In this document: positions 34,092-44,242 of the stretch, piece by piece
Layout of the letters: each line of letters starts with the position of its first letter
Position numbering within the stretch: the first letter of the stretch is position 1
Source of the DNA: Bimuria novae-zelandiae CBS 107.79
Lineage: Eukaryota > Ascomycota > Dothideomycetes > Pleosporales > Didymosphaeriaceae
Assembly (NCBI GenBank): GCA_010015655.1
Contig: ML976662.1
Span: forward strand, 742,818 to 806,817
Length of the DNA stretch: 64,000 bases
Direction of reading: 5' to 3'
Notes under the pieces: model-generated
Databases searched by the model: none
What the model was told of the DNA's origin: nothing
The model's input: only the letters and a program-made list of their open reading frames with translations
Program-made: the position numbers and the translations under genes

Positions 34092-34563
34092 GGTGCATGG
34101 CAGAGCTTGTATAGCGAAGCCTCAGCGACATTGTCACCAAGCACGGCTGCTGTTCTCGCAACAAAGGTCCAGTACGCGTTCATTCGAGGCTGAGCGTGCG
34201 GTGTCGGCCAATAGAGGCGCACCGGGTGGCGGCTTAGTCACTGACCAGCCACCCACTTTGTCCGTCCTCCGACACCCCATTTTCGGTCCTTTGTGACCGG
34301 CCAAACCTGCTCCTCAAATCAAACCAACAGCTACCTGACGCGTACAGCATGTCATGAGAATGCAGGACGGAATCTCCTTAATCTTCAAGGAACGATATGC
34401 GCATGCACTCCTCAGCCAAAGACCATCTACACAGTATACACACGGACTGCAAACATTTCGCCCCTCAATGACCAGGGTGCCACACTGTGAGCTGCTTTCG
34501 CTGTTTCACGATACACCGGACCATCTGCAAAGTAATCTATACGAGAATCGCATCGTGTGCCAG
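34092..34563. other. Divergent upstream region of the ankyrin gene and a predicted small secreted protein gene
   Basis: 472 bp between two divergent starts. No recognisable site. Confidence 0.45.
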
Positions 34564-35239
34564 ATGCGCGGCACAGCAGTTCTAGCTTTGATCCTCGCAA
34601 TATCAACATGGGAAGTTGACGTCGCGGCAACAATCGCAAAAAATGTTCGTCGCATCGATGAAGGGTCGCCTTTGACGATTCCACCAGTTGGGTGAGTCGC
34701 GGCTGTTTCGCGAATGGTGAAGCAATCCTGCGTAATGCGCTCAGCTGCTTATTGGTCAGGGAGCCGTGTTTGATCTTCGAGACTCCAACGCGAAATATGC
34801 AGGTACCGTTTCAACCTTCTACCACCATTATCGTTTTGCATATAGGAACATGATGTGGACTGTGGAGGTATAGTTTGTGCACAAGTCGTGGCAAGAATGC
34901 TCGTGATGGACGGCCCACGGGGTGTTTGTGACACCTGTGCCACCCCCACCATAGGGTCCGAGTAACGGTATCTGTCGAAGTGCCCCAAGCTTCCAGTGCC
35001 CAACGTTTCAACTGACATACTTGGGCATTATCTTTTTCAGCCCTAGAAGCGACACTTTGGCTGACCTTCCCTCTTCGTACGAATGCTACCCTGCATCTCC
35101 TGTCAGCATGGATGTACAGCAGGAAGTTTGTCTCCGTGCGTGCATCCATCGGTCGCTAGGGACCTTTGACTGTCTGAGATTCACATTCCTCAAATGTGTT
35201 CTCGACCCAGACCAACTGCCGGAAATCTCCTTTGAGTGA
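34564..35239 (+). CDS. Predicted small secreted Cys-containing protein (108 aa)
   Basis: Proposed here from splice signals. Exon 1 is 34564-34691, the intron 34692-35040 (GTGAGT donor, CTGAC-like branch site near 35011, TTTTTCAG acceptor) and exon 2 35041-35239. Phases match (GG then C). The product begins with a signal peptide (MRGTAVLALILAISTW, cleavage perhaps after VDVAA). Its mature half has five Cys in SSYECYPASP, EVCLRACIHR, TFDCLRF and FLKCVLDP. Nothing similar comes to mind, and the short conserved-looking spacing (C, then CxxxC, then C and C) is the main argument that it is coding. The 349-nt intron is longer than the other introns of this window, which is a weakness. It could also be two unrelated open stretches. 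Confidence 0.45.
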
Positions 35240-35255
35240 AGTGGAAGCTCGAGGT

Positions 35256-35268
35256 GGCATATATATAC
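35256..35268 (+). promoter_or_regulatory. Possible TATA box of the DUF3455 gene
   Basis: The sequence gcatatatatacc lies about 190 bp before ATG 35459. It is followed by a pyrimidine-rich leader (35315-35400), as often seen before highly expressed fungal genes. Confidence 0.45.
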
Positions 35269-35458
35269 CAAGCTGGCAGTCCGCATCAATTCTCAACTCA
35301 CAACGCAATAGCTTCGACCTTCTGTGCTATTTTCTCGTTTCTTTTCTGCCTTCTTTCCCTTCTTCGCGCTCTGGTAGCTCTTCTTCTGCTGGACGTTTAT
35401 AATCACCGCTGTACAGCTACGCATCTCATCCGCAACTCAACATCGCCAGCCAATCAAC

Positions 35459-36118
35459 ATGCATCCATCTCTTGTTGTCGCGGCTCTTGTCCTCCCTCTC
35501 GCTCTGGCTGCACCTGCATCGTCTCGTCTCCCAGGAACTTTCGTTCGTCGACAACTCAACGACACATGCGGCTTGTCCGCTGTTCAGCAGCCTCCGAGCA
35601 CCCTCACTCCGCCGGACGCGCACAATCAACTAGTGCTCATTGCCTTAGGTCGAGGCACACAAAACTACACTTGCGCTGATGAGGCGTCAGTGCCGGCTTC
35701 TATTGGAGCTGTTGCTAACCTCTTCAATGCTTCTTGCGACGTTGCTGAGGCTACCTCCCTGGGAGCTGTATCTGAAGATGCCAACGCTATCGGCCAGCAT
35801 TTTTTCGTCGATGCCACAACACCCGAGTTTGACATTATTGGCTTAGGCAATGCTCAAGTCAAGAAAGTCGAAAACGCGGCCGCTCCCCAAGCCGGCAACA
35901 TCCCTTGGCTGAAGCTCGATGCAAAGGACCAAAGCACAGCCGTCAGGAACGTCTACCGACTCAACACCAAGGGCGGAGTTGCACCCACGACGTGCGCGGG
36001 ACAGGCTCCTGGCAGTGTTGTTCAGGTTGCCTATGAAGCGCAGTACTGGGTTTATGCTAGTCCAGATGCTATGGCGGCGCGCAGGAGGAAGAGGAGCTTG
36101 GGTCTGCCGCTCAACTGA
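35459..36118 (+). CDS. Secreted DUF3455 protein
   Basis: Single exon, 219 aa. Residues 1-17 are a signal peptide (MHPSLVVAALVLPLALA), and a possible dibasic processing site follows (FVRRQ, residues 28-32). The conserved DUF3455 features are ALGRGTQNYTC, then IGQHFF, then NIPWLKLDAK and VYRLNTKGGVAPTTC. Four Cys occur in the mature part. It ends in a basic segment (ARRRKRSLGLPLN). The family is common in ascomycete secretomes and some bacteria; its biochemical role is not established. The start ATG lies in ATCAACATGC, and no intron is needed. Confidence 0.9.
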   Translation: MHPSLVVAALVLPLALAAPASSRLPGTFVRRQLNDTCGLSAVQQPPSTLTPPDAHNQLVLIALGRGTQNYTCADEASVPASIGAVANLFNASCDVAEATSLGAVSEDANAIGQHFFVDATTPEFDIIGLGNAQVKKVENAAAPQAGNIPWLKLDAKDQSTAVRNVYRLNTKGGVAPTTCAGQAPGSVVQVAYEAQYWVYASPDAMAARRRKRSLGLPLN

Positions 36119-37044
36119 GCGTGAAAGAGTCGCATAGACTTGGACTCCGGCGGTTTGAGAAGAAGGTTTCGGCTCATATGGTAGGACGCTACCGGGAGCT
36201 TGTTTCTGCGATACCCAGTTCATGAAGATGTAATGTGGTATCCCAATGTCAGCTATCGGGCTTATGTAGTCATTGTACCAAGATGATGTGTATCAAGACC
36301 TAAAATATTACGATGTTCTCTTACAGACTTATCCCGTTTATTCCGTCTTACCCAGGTACAAGTGAGTGCACCTCTTCGCGTTCCAACGGGTGAGACGGAC
36401 AGATCAAGACATCCAGGGTATGATTTGTACCTATATCACCTGTCCGTAGCATGAACACTAGATTGGAAAATCGAAAAGGTTTCCTTGAATAACCGGCGAC
36501 CAAGGGTCCGTCGTGGAGTAATGGAAGGGTCCTCCCTGAAGCTCGGGTGCTGGACTTTGGATTTACGGACATAGCTCCCTCCCAACGTCCGGCACTATCC
36601 GTCACCAACCGGCATCAATCAGCGACAGTGTGGACATCGCGATAATAGCTTGCCACTTTCACCGTATCCTGCACGCGTTAGAAAATGGACCGTGAGAAAA
36701 TGTGGACATCACTATGCTGATTAGGGATGACGGCGCCATGCCACCCCGCATTCAGAGACGCTTGGCGAACCGCGATCACAAGCTCGCCGTTCGGCCGCGA
36801 CCATCTTCCACTCAGAGAGCCCGGTCTGGCTTGCTAGCATAGCATAACTCCCGGGCACAAAGACCCTCGGTTCGTATCAAAATGCGTGACGTCTACCGTC
36901 CGAAAATATATGTGCCCGGCCTATGCCGTGTCGGTCGACTCCGCACGCATACATCATTACGTTCCACGCCTACTCTCACCTTGACTCCGCAATCAATTGA
37001 CATACTCATCACTTACCGTTCAACACCTACATCACCGGAACACA
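36119..37044. other. Intergenic, malate synthase upstream region
   Basis: No gene is seen. A sequence GGTTCGTATC near 36870 resembles a tRNA T-loop, but no acceptor stem or anticodon arm can be folded around it. The last 100 bp are C/A-rich, a usual fungal leader. Confidence 0.5.
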
Positions 37045-38821
37045 ATGGCTAGTGCAGAGTCGCTGTTGCGCGAGGTCAACATCCTCGGTGCCTTGAACGA
37101 CCAGAACAAGCACATCCTCAGCAAAGATGCGGCCGTCTTCCTTGCCTTGCTCCATCGCACATTCAACGAGCGCCGGAAAGCGCTTCTCCAGCGGCGAGTG
37201 ATCAGGCAGGCTGAACTCGACAAAGGCCAATTGCTAGACTTCCTCCCCGAGACCAGGCACATTCGTGAGAACGATGCCTGGAAGGGTGCACCACCAGCTC
37301 CCGGGCTGGTGGACAGGCGGATAGAGATCACAGGCCCGACCGACCGCAAGATGGTCGTCAATGCCTTGAACTCGGACGTGTGGACCTATATGGCCGATTT
37401 TGAGGGTAAGAGCTGAACATTTGGGACTGCAAAGAGGCATACTAATACCACATAGACTCTAGCGCGCCGACATGGGACAATATGATCAACGGTCAGCTCA
37501 ATCTCTACGATGCCATCCGCAGGCAGGTCGACTTCAAACAGGGCGAGAAAGAATACAAGCTCCGCACTGACCGAACCCTCCCCACCCTCATCGCTCGAGC
37601 CCGAGGTTGGCACCTTGAGGAGAAGCACTTCACCGTTGATGGCGAGCCCATATCTGGGAGCCTGTTCGACTTTGGCCTATACTTCTTCCATAATGCGCAC
37701 GAGCTTGTGAAGCGAGGAACTGGTCCATACTTCTATCTCCCTAAGATGGAATCGCACTTAGAGGCGAGACTTTGGAACGACGTTTTCAACATGGCACAAG
37801 ATTATATCGGTATGCCGCGAGGCACTATCCGAGGCACCGTTCTCATCGAGACTATCACGGCTGCCTTTGAGATGGATGAGGTGGGCAATTGAATCATGCT
37901 TCTCGCAATGACGTGTTAACTTGCTCCAGATCATCTACGAACTTCGCGATCATTCTTCCGGTCTCAACTGCGGACGATGGGACTATATCTTCAATACCAT
38001 CAAGCGATTCCGCCAGAACCCTAACTTCATTCTTCCGGACCGTGATTCCGTGACCATGACTGTGCCGTTCATGGACGCCTACGTCAAACTGCTGATCAAG
38101 ACGTGCCACCGGCGAGGCGTGCACGCGATGGGTGGCATGGCTGCTCAGATTCCCATCAAGAACGACCCCGCTGCGAATGATGCCGCCATGGAGAAAGTCC
38201 GCGCCGACAAGCTTCGTGAAGTGCGCGCTGGCCACGACGGCACCTGGGTCGCTCACCCGGCACTCGCAGCCATTGCTGCTGAGGTCTTCAACAAGCACAT
38301 GCCGACGCCCAACCAGATGCACATCCGCCGCGAGGATGTCAGCATCACCGCTAACGACTTGCTAAACATGAATGTCCCTGGCAAGGTCACCGAAGCTGGC
38401 ATTCGCAAGAACCTCAACATCGGTTTGAGCTACATGGAGGCGTGGCTGCGCGGGCTTGGCTGTGTGCCGATCAACTACCTCATGGAGGATGCAGCAACTG
38501 CTGAGGTCTCACGCAGTCAGCTCTGGCAGTGGAGTAGGCATCAGATCACTACGGCCGAGGGCCAGAAGGTCACCAAAGACTACGCGCTCAAACTACTTCG
38601 TGAGCAGACGCAGAAGCTGGGCGAGAAGGCGCCCAAGGGCAACAAGTTCAGCTTGGCCGCGAAGTACTTCGAGAGCCAGGTGACTGGTGAACAGTACGAC
38701 GAGTTCCTCACTTCGTAAGTCTATCTCACCCTTCCCATTGAATTTCCCGCTAATCACGTCTAGGCTCTTGTACAATGAGATCACGAATGTAGGTCCTCCA
38801 CGAGGCGCTTCCAAGCTCTAG
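37045..38821 (+). CDS. acuE: Malate synthase, glyoxylate cycle, peroxisomal
   Basis: Four exons: 37045-37405, 37456-37880, 37930-38714, 38764-38821 (542 aa). Introns are about 50 nt each, with GTAAGA, GTGGGC and GTAAGT donors. It condenses glyoxylate and acetyl-CoA to malate, allowing growth on fatty acids and acetate. The family signature [16 protein letters not shown] is present at about residue 268, with [20 protein letters not shown] and [10 protein letters not shown] after it. The protein ends in Ser-Lys-Leu, a canonical PTS1 peroxisomal signal, encoded in the short last exon. Length is normal. It is the last gene before the AT-rich compartment that starts about 400 bp downstream. Confidence 0.96.
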
Positions 38822-40975
38822 TTTCTTTCCTCTTGTAATGTTACGATGACCCTAGGCGTTTCCTGCGGGCTTGTGAGCACTAAAATCAGAATGTTGATTA
38901 ATATAATGCGTCACATGTGAGCACAAACTGATGTGCCCTTCTCTTCATCGGCCCAGTCTCCTACGCCTGCTGCGAAGCTATAAACGCGTTACATATGTCG
39001 AGGTCCAACCAAGCCATCGGTCGGGCAAATGTGGAATGGAGATGTTTGAGCGGGGAAACGCTGAGGTGGCACTGGCATGTGAAGGATGGCGGAACACATG
39101 GGTCACGACGCACACGAGAACATGGGGAAGCTTGTATCATATGGGTGTTAGGGCGTAAACCTTATCCCTCGCACCGTCAACATCTGCCGCTCACGGACCA
39201 CCTACTATTAACCAATCGGATGATCGCTCCGATATAGGCAGAACACTGAAGTTGATGTAGTTTGTATACAAATTTATATAAAGACTTTATTTCTAAGGGT
39301 TTTGTAATAACTTTACATAATATTTAAGCTTACTTTTATATTTATTAAAAGTACTATTTACGCTTGTCGTAAGTAAGCTTGCTAGCATTTAAGAGAGACT
39401 TCTAGTCTACATAATGGCACCCGGCAAAGCGTATAGCCATAAGTAGAGCGCGGCGTACGTCTAGGTCTCTGAGTATTGTTTGGGATGGTCTGTGATGTGC
39501 CCTGCTACGCGGAGACTTGTACTTTGTACGCCCATTTTTAGCACAAGCTGCACAAGTCCTTGCTTCTCCGAACAGCCTGACAGACCGGTGAGAGCCCTCC
39601 TTATTGACGGAGACGTGCTGGGCGAGGTCTTCAAGTCTCTAACGTTTGAGAGATCCATGGCAGAGACGCTTACCTCGCTTGAAAATTTGCTCGATAAGGT
39701 CGTATAGGAACTTCTTGTGGCCGCCACGCTTGACCGTAGTAGAGGAGTAGGAGGAAAGTCTGTAGCAGTTATTTAGTGTAAGATCTAGCAACAAGTACTA
39801 TAGTAGCTTCTATATACGCCTCTTAACTTACTAAACAATATAGTAGCTTTTAATTTAATTAAATTAATCTACCTTGCTCTTATGCTTATTATATTTATTT
39901 ATTATTTTAAGTATACCTAGTAGCTTAACGGAGTTATCTTTAAAGGTAGATTTAAAAAGTTTTTTATTATTTTAAGAAAGCTTATTACGCTAATAGAGCT
40001 TTTATATAAACTAAAATACTAGTAGTAAATATTAGTAAAGTAGTCTTAGTAGAATTTTAGCACTAAAGTTAAGGCAAGCAACTTACGTTTAGTAATAGTA
40101 CTTATAAAAAGTATAACTTAATTATCTCTTTATACTTCTTTTAGTTCTTTTTTAATTTTTAATAATGCCTAGTACGTTGCTTCTTGCTCTAACATATTTA
40201 TAAACTGCGTCTTAAGCTTTACTAAATTACTATTAAACTACTTTTTTATTAACTTTAAGCGCGCGTACCACGCGATAGCTAAAACTTTTAACTATAATTT
40301 TATTTTAGCTATTATTTTAATTTTTTTCTTAATTATAGTCTTTATTATTTAAATAATGCCTGCGCAGCCTACGTCTTTAGATTTTAAGTATTTAAGTATA
40401 AAAATAGTACTAAAATAATTATTATCTTATATACTATAGAGATATAGCGGAAATAGGTAGTAGCTATTAAAGTTCTTAGTAAGTATAAGAGTAATAGAAA
40501 CTAACTATATAAGCGTAAGAGTTATTTTTATAACTATAAGTAAGTTAATAGATCCTTAGCTAGCTTTTAGCTAGCTCTTTTAGTATAAAATAATTAGTTT
40601 AAATTTACTTTATTATTAGCTAAGCACTAGATCTTATATTCTTTAAATATTAGCTTTATTTTAATTATTATAATCTTACTTACTTATTTAGTAAACCTTA
40701 CTATAGTCTTATCAATATAAAGATGCTTACTAGTAGCCTAATACTTAAAAGTGTGCTTATAGAGCAACTTAGAGAGATCCTACACGCGCCTAAATAGGGA
40801 CTTAAAGGACTAGTTTACTATAGTATAGTATAGTATAGAAACCTGTCTAGCTGCTTCTAGCGCATCTATCCTATATACTTATTAACTTTGTATATATGCG
40901 CAGATCTATGTAACTTAACCTAATACTCTAATAGTAATAACTCTTTGTGCAAGCCTATATATACTATAATTATTA
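38822..40975. other. End of gene island and AT-rich degraded sequence
   Basis: 38822-39240 has normal composition without a gene. From about 39240 the DNA becomes TpA-rich and stop-ridden. A 270-bp patch at 39461-39727 is nearly normal in composition and open on both strands, but neither translation is recognisable; it may be a gene fragment. 39780-40975 looks like a decayed repeat without definable ends. Confidence 0.5.
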
Positions 40976-42316
40976 CGAACCAAGGACGGAAGAAGGGAGT
41001 AGGCGCTTAATAGGACTAGCGATTGGGACGACCTTAACGAGCACGCTAAGGAGCTAGCCCCGCGGTTACGTAATTACTTAGTTAATTAGTAGTACTAAGT
41101 AATAACGCAATACACGTAACTGCTTAGTTAATTAGTAGTACTAAGCAACAAAGCAGGCTAAGGATATATACTAGGTAATCTCCTATATTACGCTTTTTAT
41201 AGTTAACTTATATATCTTTTGTGCGAGTATGTTCTTCTATATAGACTAATAGTTATCTTATTTATTATAAGATTAAATTATATAGCTACGCGTTAAGCGT
41301 CGCATTAACTTATATTATTAAATAATTTATAAAATGCTACTTTAGCCTTAATACCCTAATCTAGATTAGACGAAGGTGTAAGAATCTTATAACATTTTAA
41401 CTACTTATTAAGTATAACATAGCAGGACCTGCTAGCATCCTAGCTTTAGTGCTATCCCTAAACAGGACTCTAAGAGAAGTTATAGCCAAACAAGCGGCAT
41501 AGATTACATAACTTTAAGAAATTATTAACTAGATAAATAAAAAGATAAATACCTAAAAGGACGTAAAGTAGTAACTAAAAGTCCTTAAGCCTAAGCCCTA
41601 TAATAGTAAGGATTATTTAGTAACGTTCCTAATAATTATAGAGTTATTTATTTAATACAACCTAAGAAAGTTTAAGACTAACTAAGATAAAATTCTAGTT
41701 ACCTGCATAAATATGCAAGGTAACGTAGTAAAATAGGCTAGGATAATAATAAATAACTTCCTTAAGAATAATAAACTTGAGAATTATAATAACACTATAA
41801 AGGAAGCTATAAAGAATTAGGAATTTTTTTTATAACGCTATAAAAGATATATATAGCACAATTAATAAAGAATACTAGGCTAGAATTTGCCTTTAATATC
41901 TGCGCTAGGAAAAGTCGACAGTACTTTATACGTTAGAGTTTAAATAGATTAAGGAAGAATTAGTTAGGTAGGGTAATGCTTTATTTATAATTGCCTACTA
42001 TAACAGACTTAAAGAAGCCGTTAAAGACAAGCTAGTCTACTACGAAAAACCTAATAACCTAGAGGAACTTATTAACTACGCTATAAAAGTAAATAATTAC
42101 TTATATAAAAGATAAATAGACAAGCAATGCGGACGACATATATTTATAAAATTAAAGAATTATACGTAGACTGTAAGCCGCGATAAGGATAAAGATATTA
42201 TTATAATTAATAAATCTTATTAGCACAAGAAATAGGCTAAATAGAACTAAAAGTTTAAAAGACCTAGGCAAGGCAAGAACTCTATATCTCTTAAAGAAAA
42301 ATAATAATAGTATAAG

Positions 42317-44242
42317 TGTTGCAAAAGGCACCTTACTAGAGCTTTCTGCGCTAGCTAGGGTTGAGCCAAGCAGCCAAGCAGCCAAGCACGCGATCCCCTA
42401 AACCTATAAATAGCTAGTCGTTGTAGAGCTTCCTCTCCTTAATAGACTTTATTTTTAAGCTCCCTGATCGTTGTAACTGTGCGCTATAGTTATAAGCTTA
42501 GTACCTTTATAACGCTTTATAATATACTTGCTTTATACTAGCTAATAATTATAGTAGTAAACTATTTCTTGCTCCTTATTATCCTTACGCTTACGTCTCG
42601 ACGCTTATAACCTATAATAGAGCTAGACTATATAATAACCGCTACGAAGCTCCTAGCAAGTAGCTAACTTATAGATTATAACTTATTCCTACCTTAGTAC
42701 GCGTAGCTTAAGTACCACGCGAAGGCTTAAGGGATATAGAGTTATATTAACCTTAAGGCTCCTAAGTAGATAAACATATACGACTAGGCTCTAGAGCTAC
42801 TAGATATAAATACTAGGGGCGAGTCCCGTGCATAATAGCTTAAGCGCTATAAGCTAGAGTCTACTATTTATAGTTAGCTTATAATAAAGCTTTAGGCACT
42901 CTAGAACTAGGTCTATACTATAGTTAATCTATAGAGGCTAGAGCTTATAATACTATAGTTAAGTAAGTAGCAGACGCTGCAGGCGCTAATTAGAGAACTT
43001 AAGAATAATCTTTGTCTAAGCGATAATAATTAGAAGGAGTAGGTACAACATACATATAGAGAGGTCACCCTACGCCCACAGAGCAGCAGAACAACAGACA
43101 TAACTAAATAGCTATCTAAATAGAACCGCGCACACGCTAACGCTGTGCTCCTAGATCTTTTAGAGATAAAGGGTATACTGCTAATAAAGGATTTCCTATA
43201 CTTAGCACTACGATATAACTATAAGTAGGCTTAAAGAGAGCTTAATAACCTATCGCGACTAGGCGTAGTAGTAACTCTATCTTTAGAAGGATACGCTCGC
43301 TGGCTTGCGTAGCTTAACTAAATAACTAAGTATGTAGGTATATATGCTACGCTTAAAGGGCGCACTCCTAATACAAGCTATAAGTACCTATGTAGAGTAA
43401 ATAGCTAGTATTAATAGAAGCCTATAGAGTGTAACTGCCATTAGTACGCGCTCCAGGGAAAAGCTCCTTATAAGCTTTATAATAAGCCTACAAGTAAGGA
43501 GATTAGTCAAATTAAAAGCTAGATTTAAAAGGGTTAGTAGAAAGTGTTATTAACTAAGCTTAAGTATAAGGGGTAGATAGTAGACCCTCCTTTAGTCTTT
43601 TTAAGGAATATTAAAGTATAAATTATAGTAAGCCTATAGGCGAGTAAGCCTTTGCTAGCTAGGTGCTGTAATCTTATAGCTACCTGTTTCTTATATTTAT
43701 ATACGCAGGTACTCGCACGGGTTACGTTATAAGTAAATAGCTACCCTTAAACGTTTGTTAAAGCTTTGTAGTAAAAGTACGCTGCTCTTTTTATTTCTTT
43801 ACCTTTTTACGCAGGTACTCGCGCGGGTTACGTTATAAGTAGATAGCTACCCTTAAACGTTTATTAAAGCTTTATAGTAGAAGTACGCTGCTTCCTTTTC
43901 TTCTTTACCTTTCTACTAGAACTATATGTGAACTAGCTACTTAGACTAATTACCTAGCGAGCTAGGGATCTGAGCTAGACACTTTTTAAGCTCTACACGC
44001 AAGTTCGCTACCTTTTATACTTTAAGACGCTATTTAGCTTATTATGCTACGCTCTATAAGCTGGGGGATGTATTATAAAAGGCACCTTACTAGAGCTTTC
44101 TACGCTAGTTAGGGTTAAGCTAAGTAGCTAAGTAGCTAAGCACGCGATCCCCTAAACCTATAAATAGCTAGTCGTTGTAGAGCTTCCTCTCCTTAATAGA
44201 CTTTGTTTTCGAGCTCCCTGATCGTTGTGACTGTGCGCCACA
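42317..44242 (+). mobile_element. Nested short LTR element (1.9 kb) inside the gypsy gag
   Basis: Two direct repeats of about 172-174 bp (42317-42488 and 44069-44242) bound the element. They share AAAAGGCACCTTACTAGAGC at their start and end in CGCTATA/CGCCACA. A purine run (gctggggga) precedes the 3' copy. A 5-bp target duplication ATAAG flanks it (42312-42316 and 44243-44247). Joining the flanks restores the gypsy gag frame. The 1.58-kb interior has no reverse transcriptase or integrase motif and a Cys/His-containing fragment near 43430; it is too short to be autonomous. Confidence 0.88.
43690..43911. repeat. Tandem duplication of about 108 bp inside the nested element
   Basis: Two adjacent copies share acgcaggtactcgc, ggttacgttataagta and agctacccttaaacgttt. 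They differ mainly by C/T and G/A changes. Confidence 0.75.

Noticed and set aside
36780..36890. Possible tRNA (T-loop-like GGTTCGTATC)
   Set aside because: No matching acceptor stem, D-arm or anticodon arm could be folded from the surrounding sequence.
39461..39727. Open frames on both strands in a GC-normal patch within AT-rich DNA
   Set aside because: Neither translation is recognisable and both lack introns or start context; kept only as a possible gene fragment.
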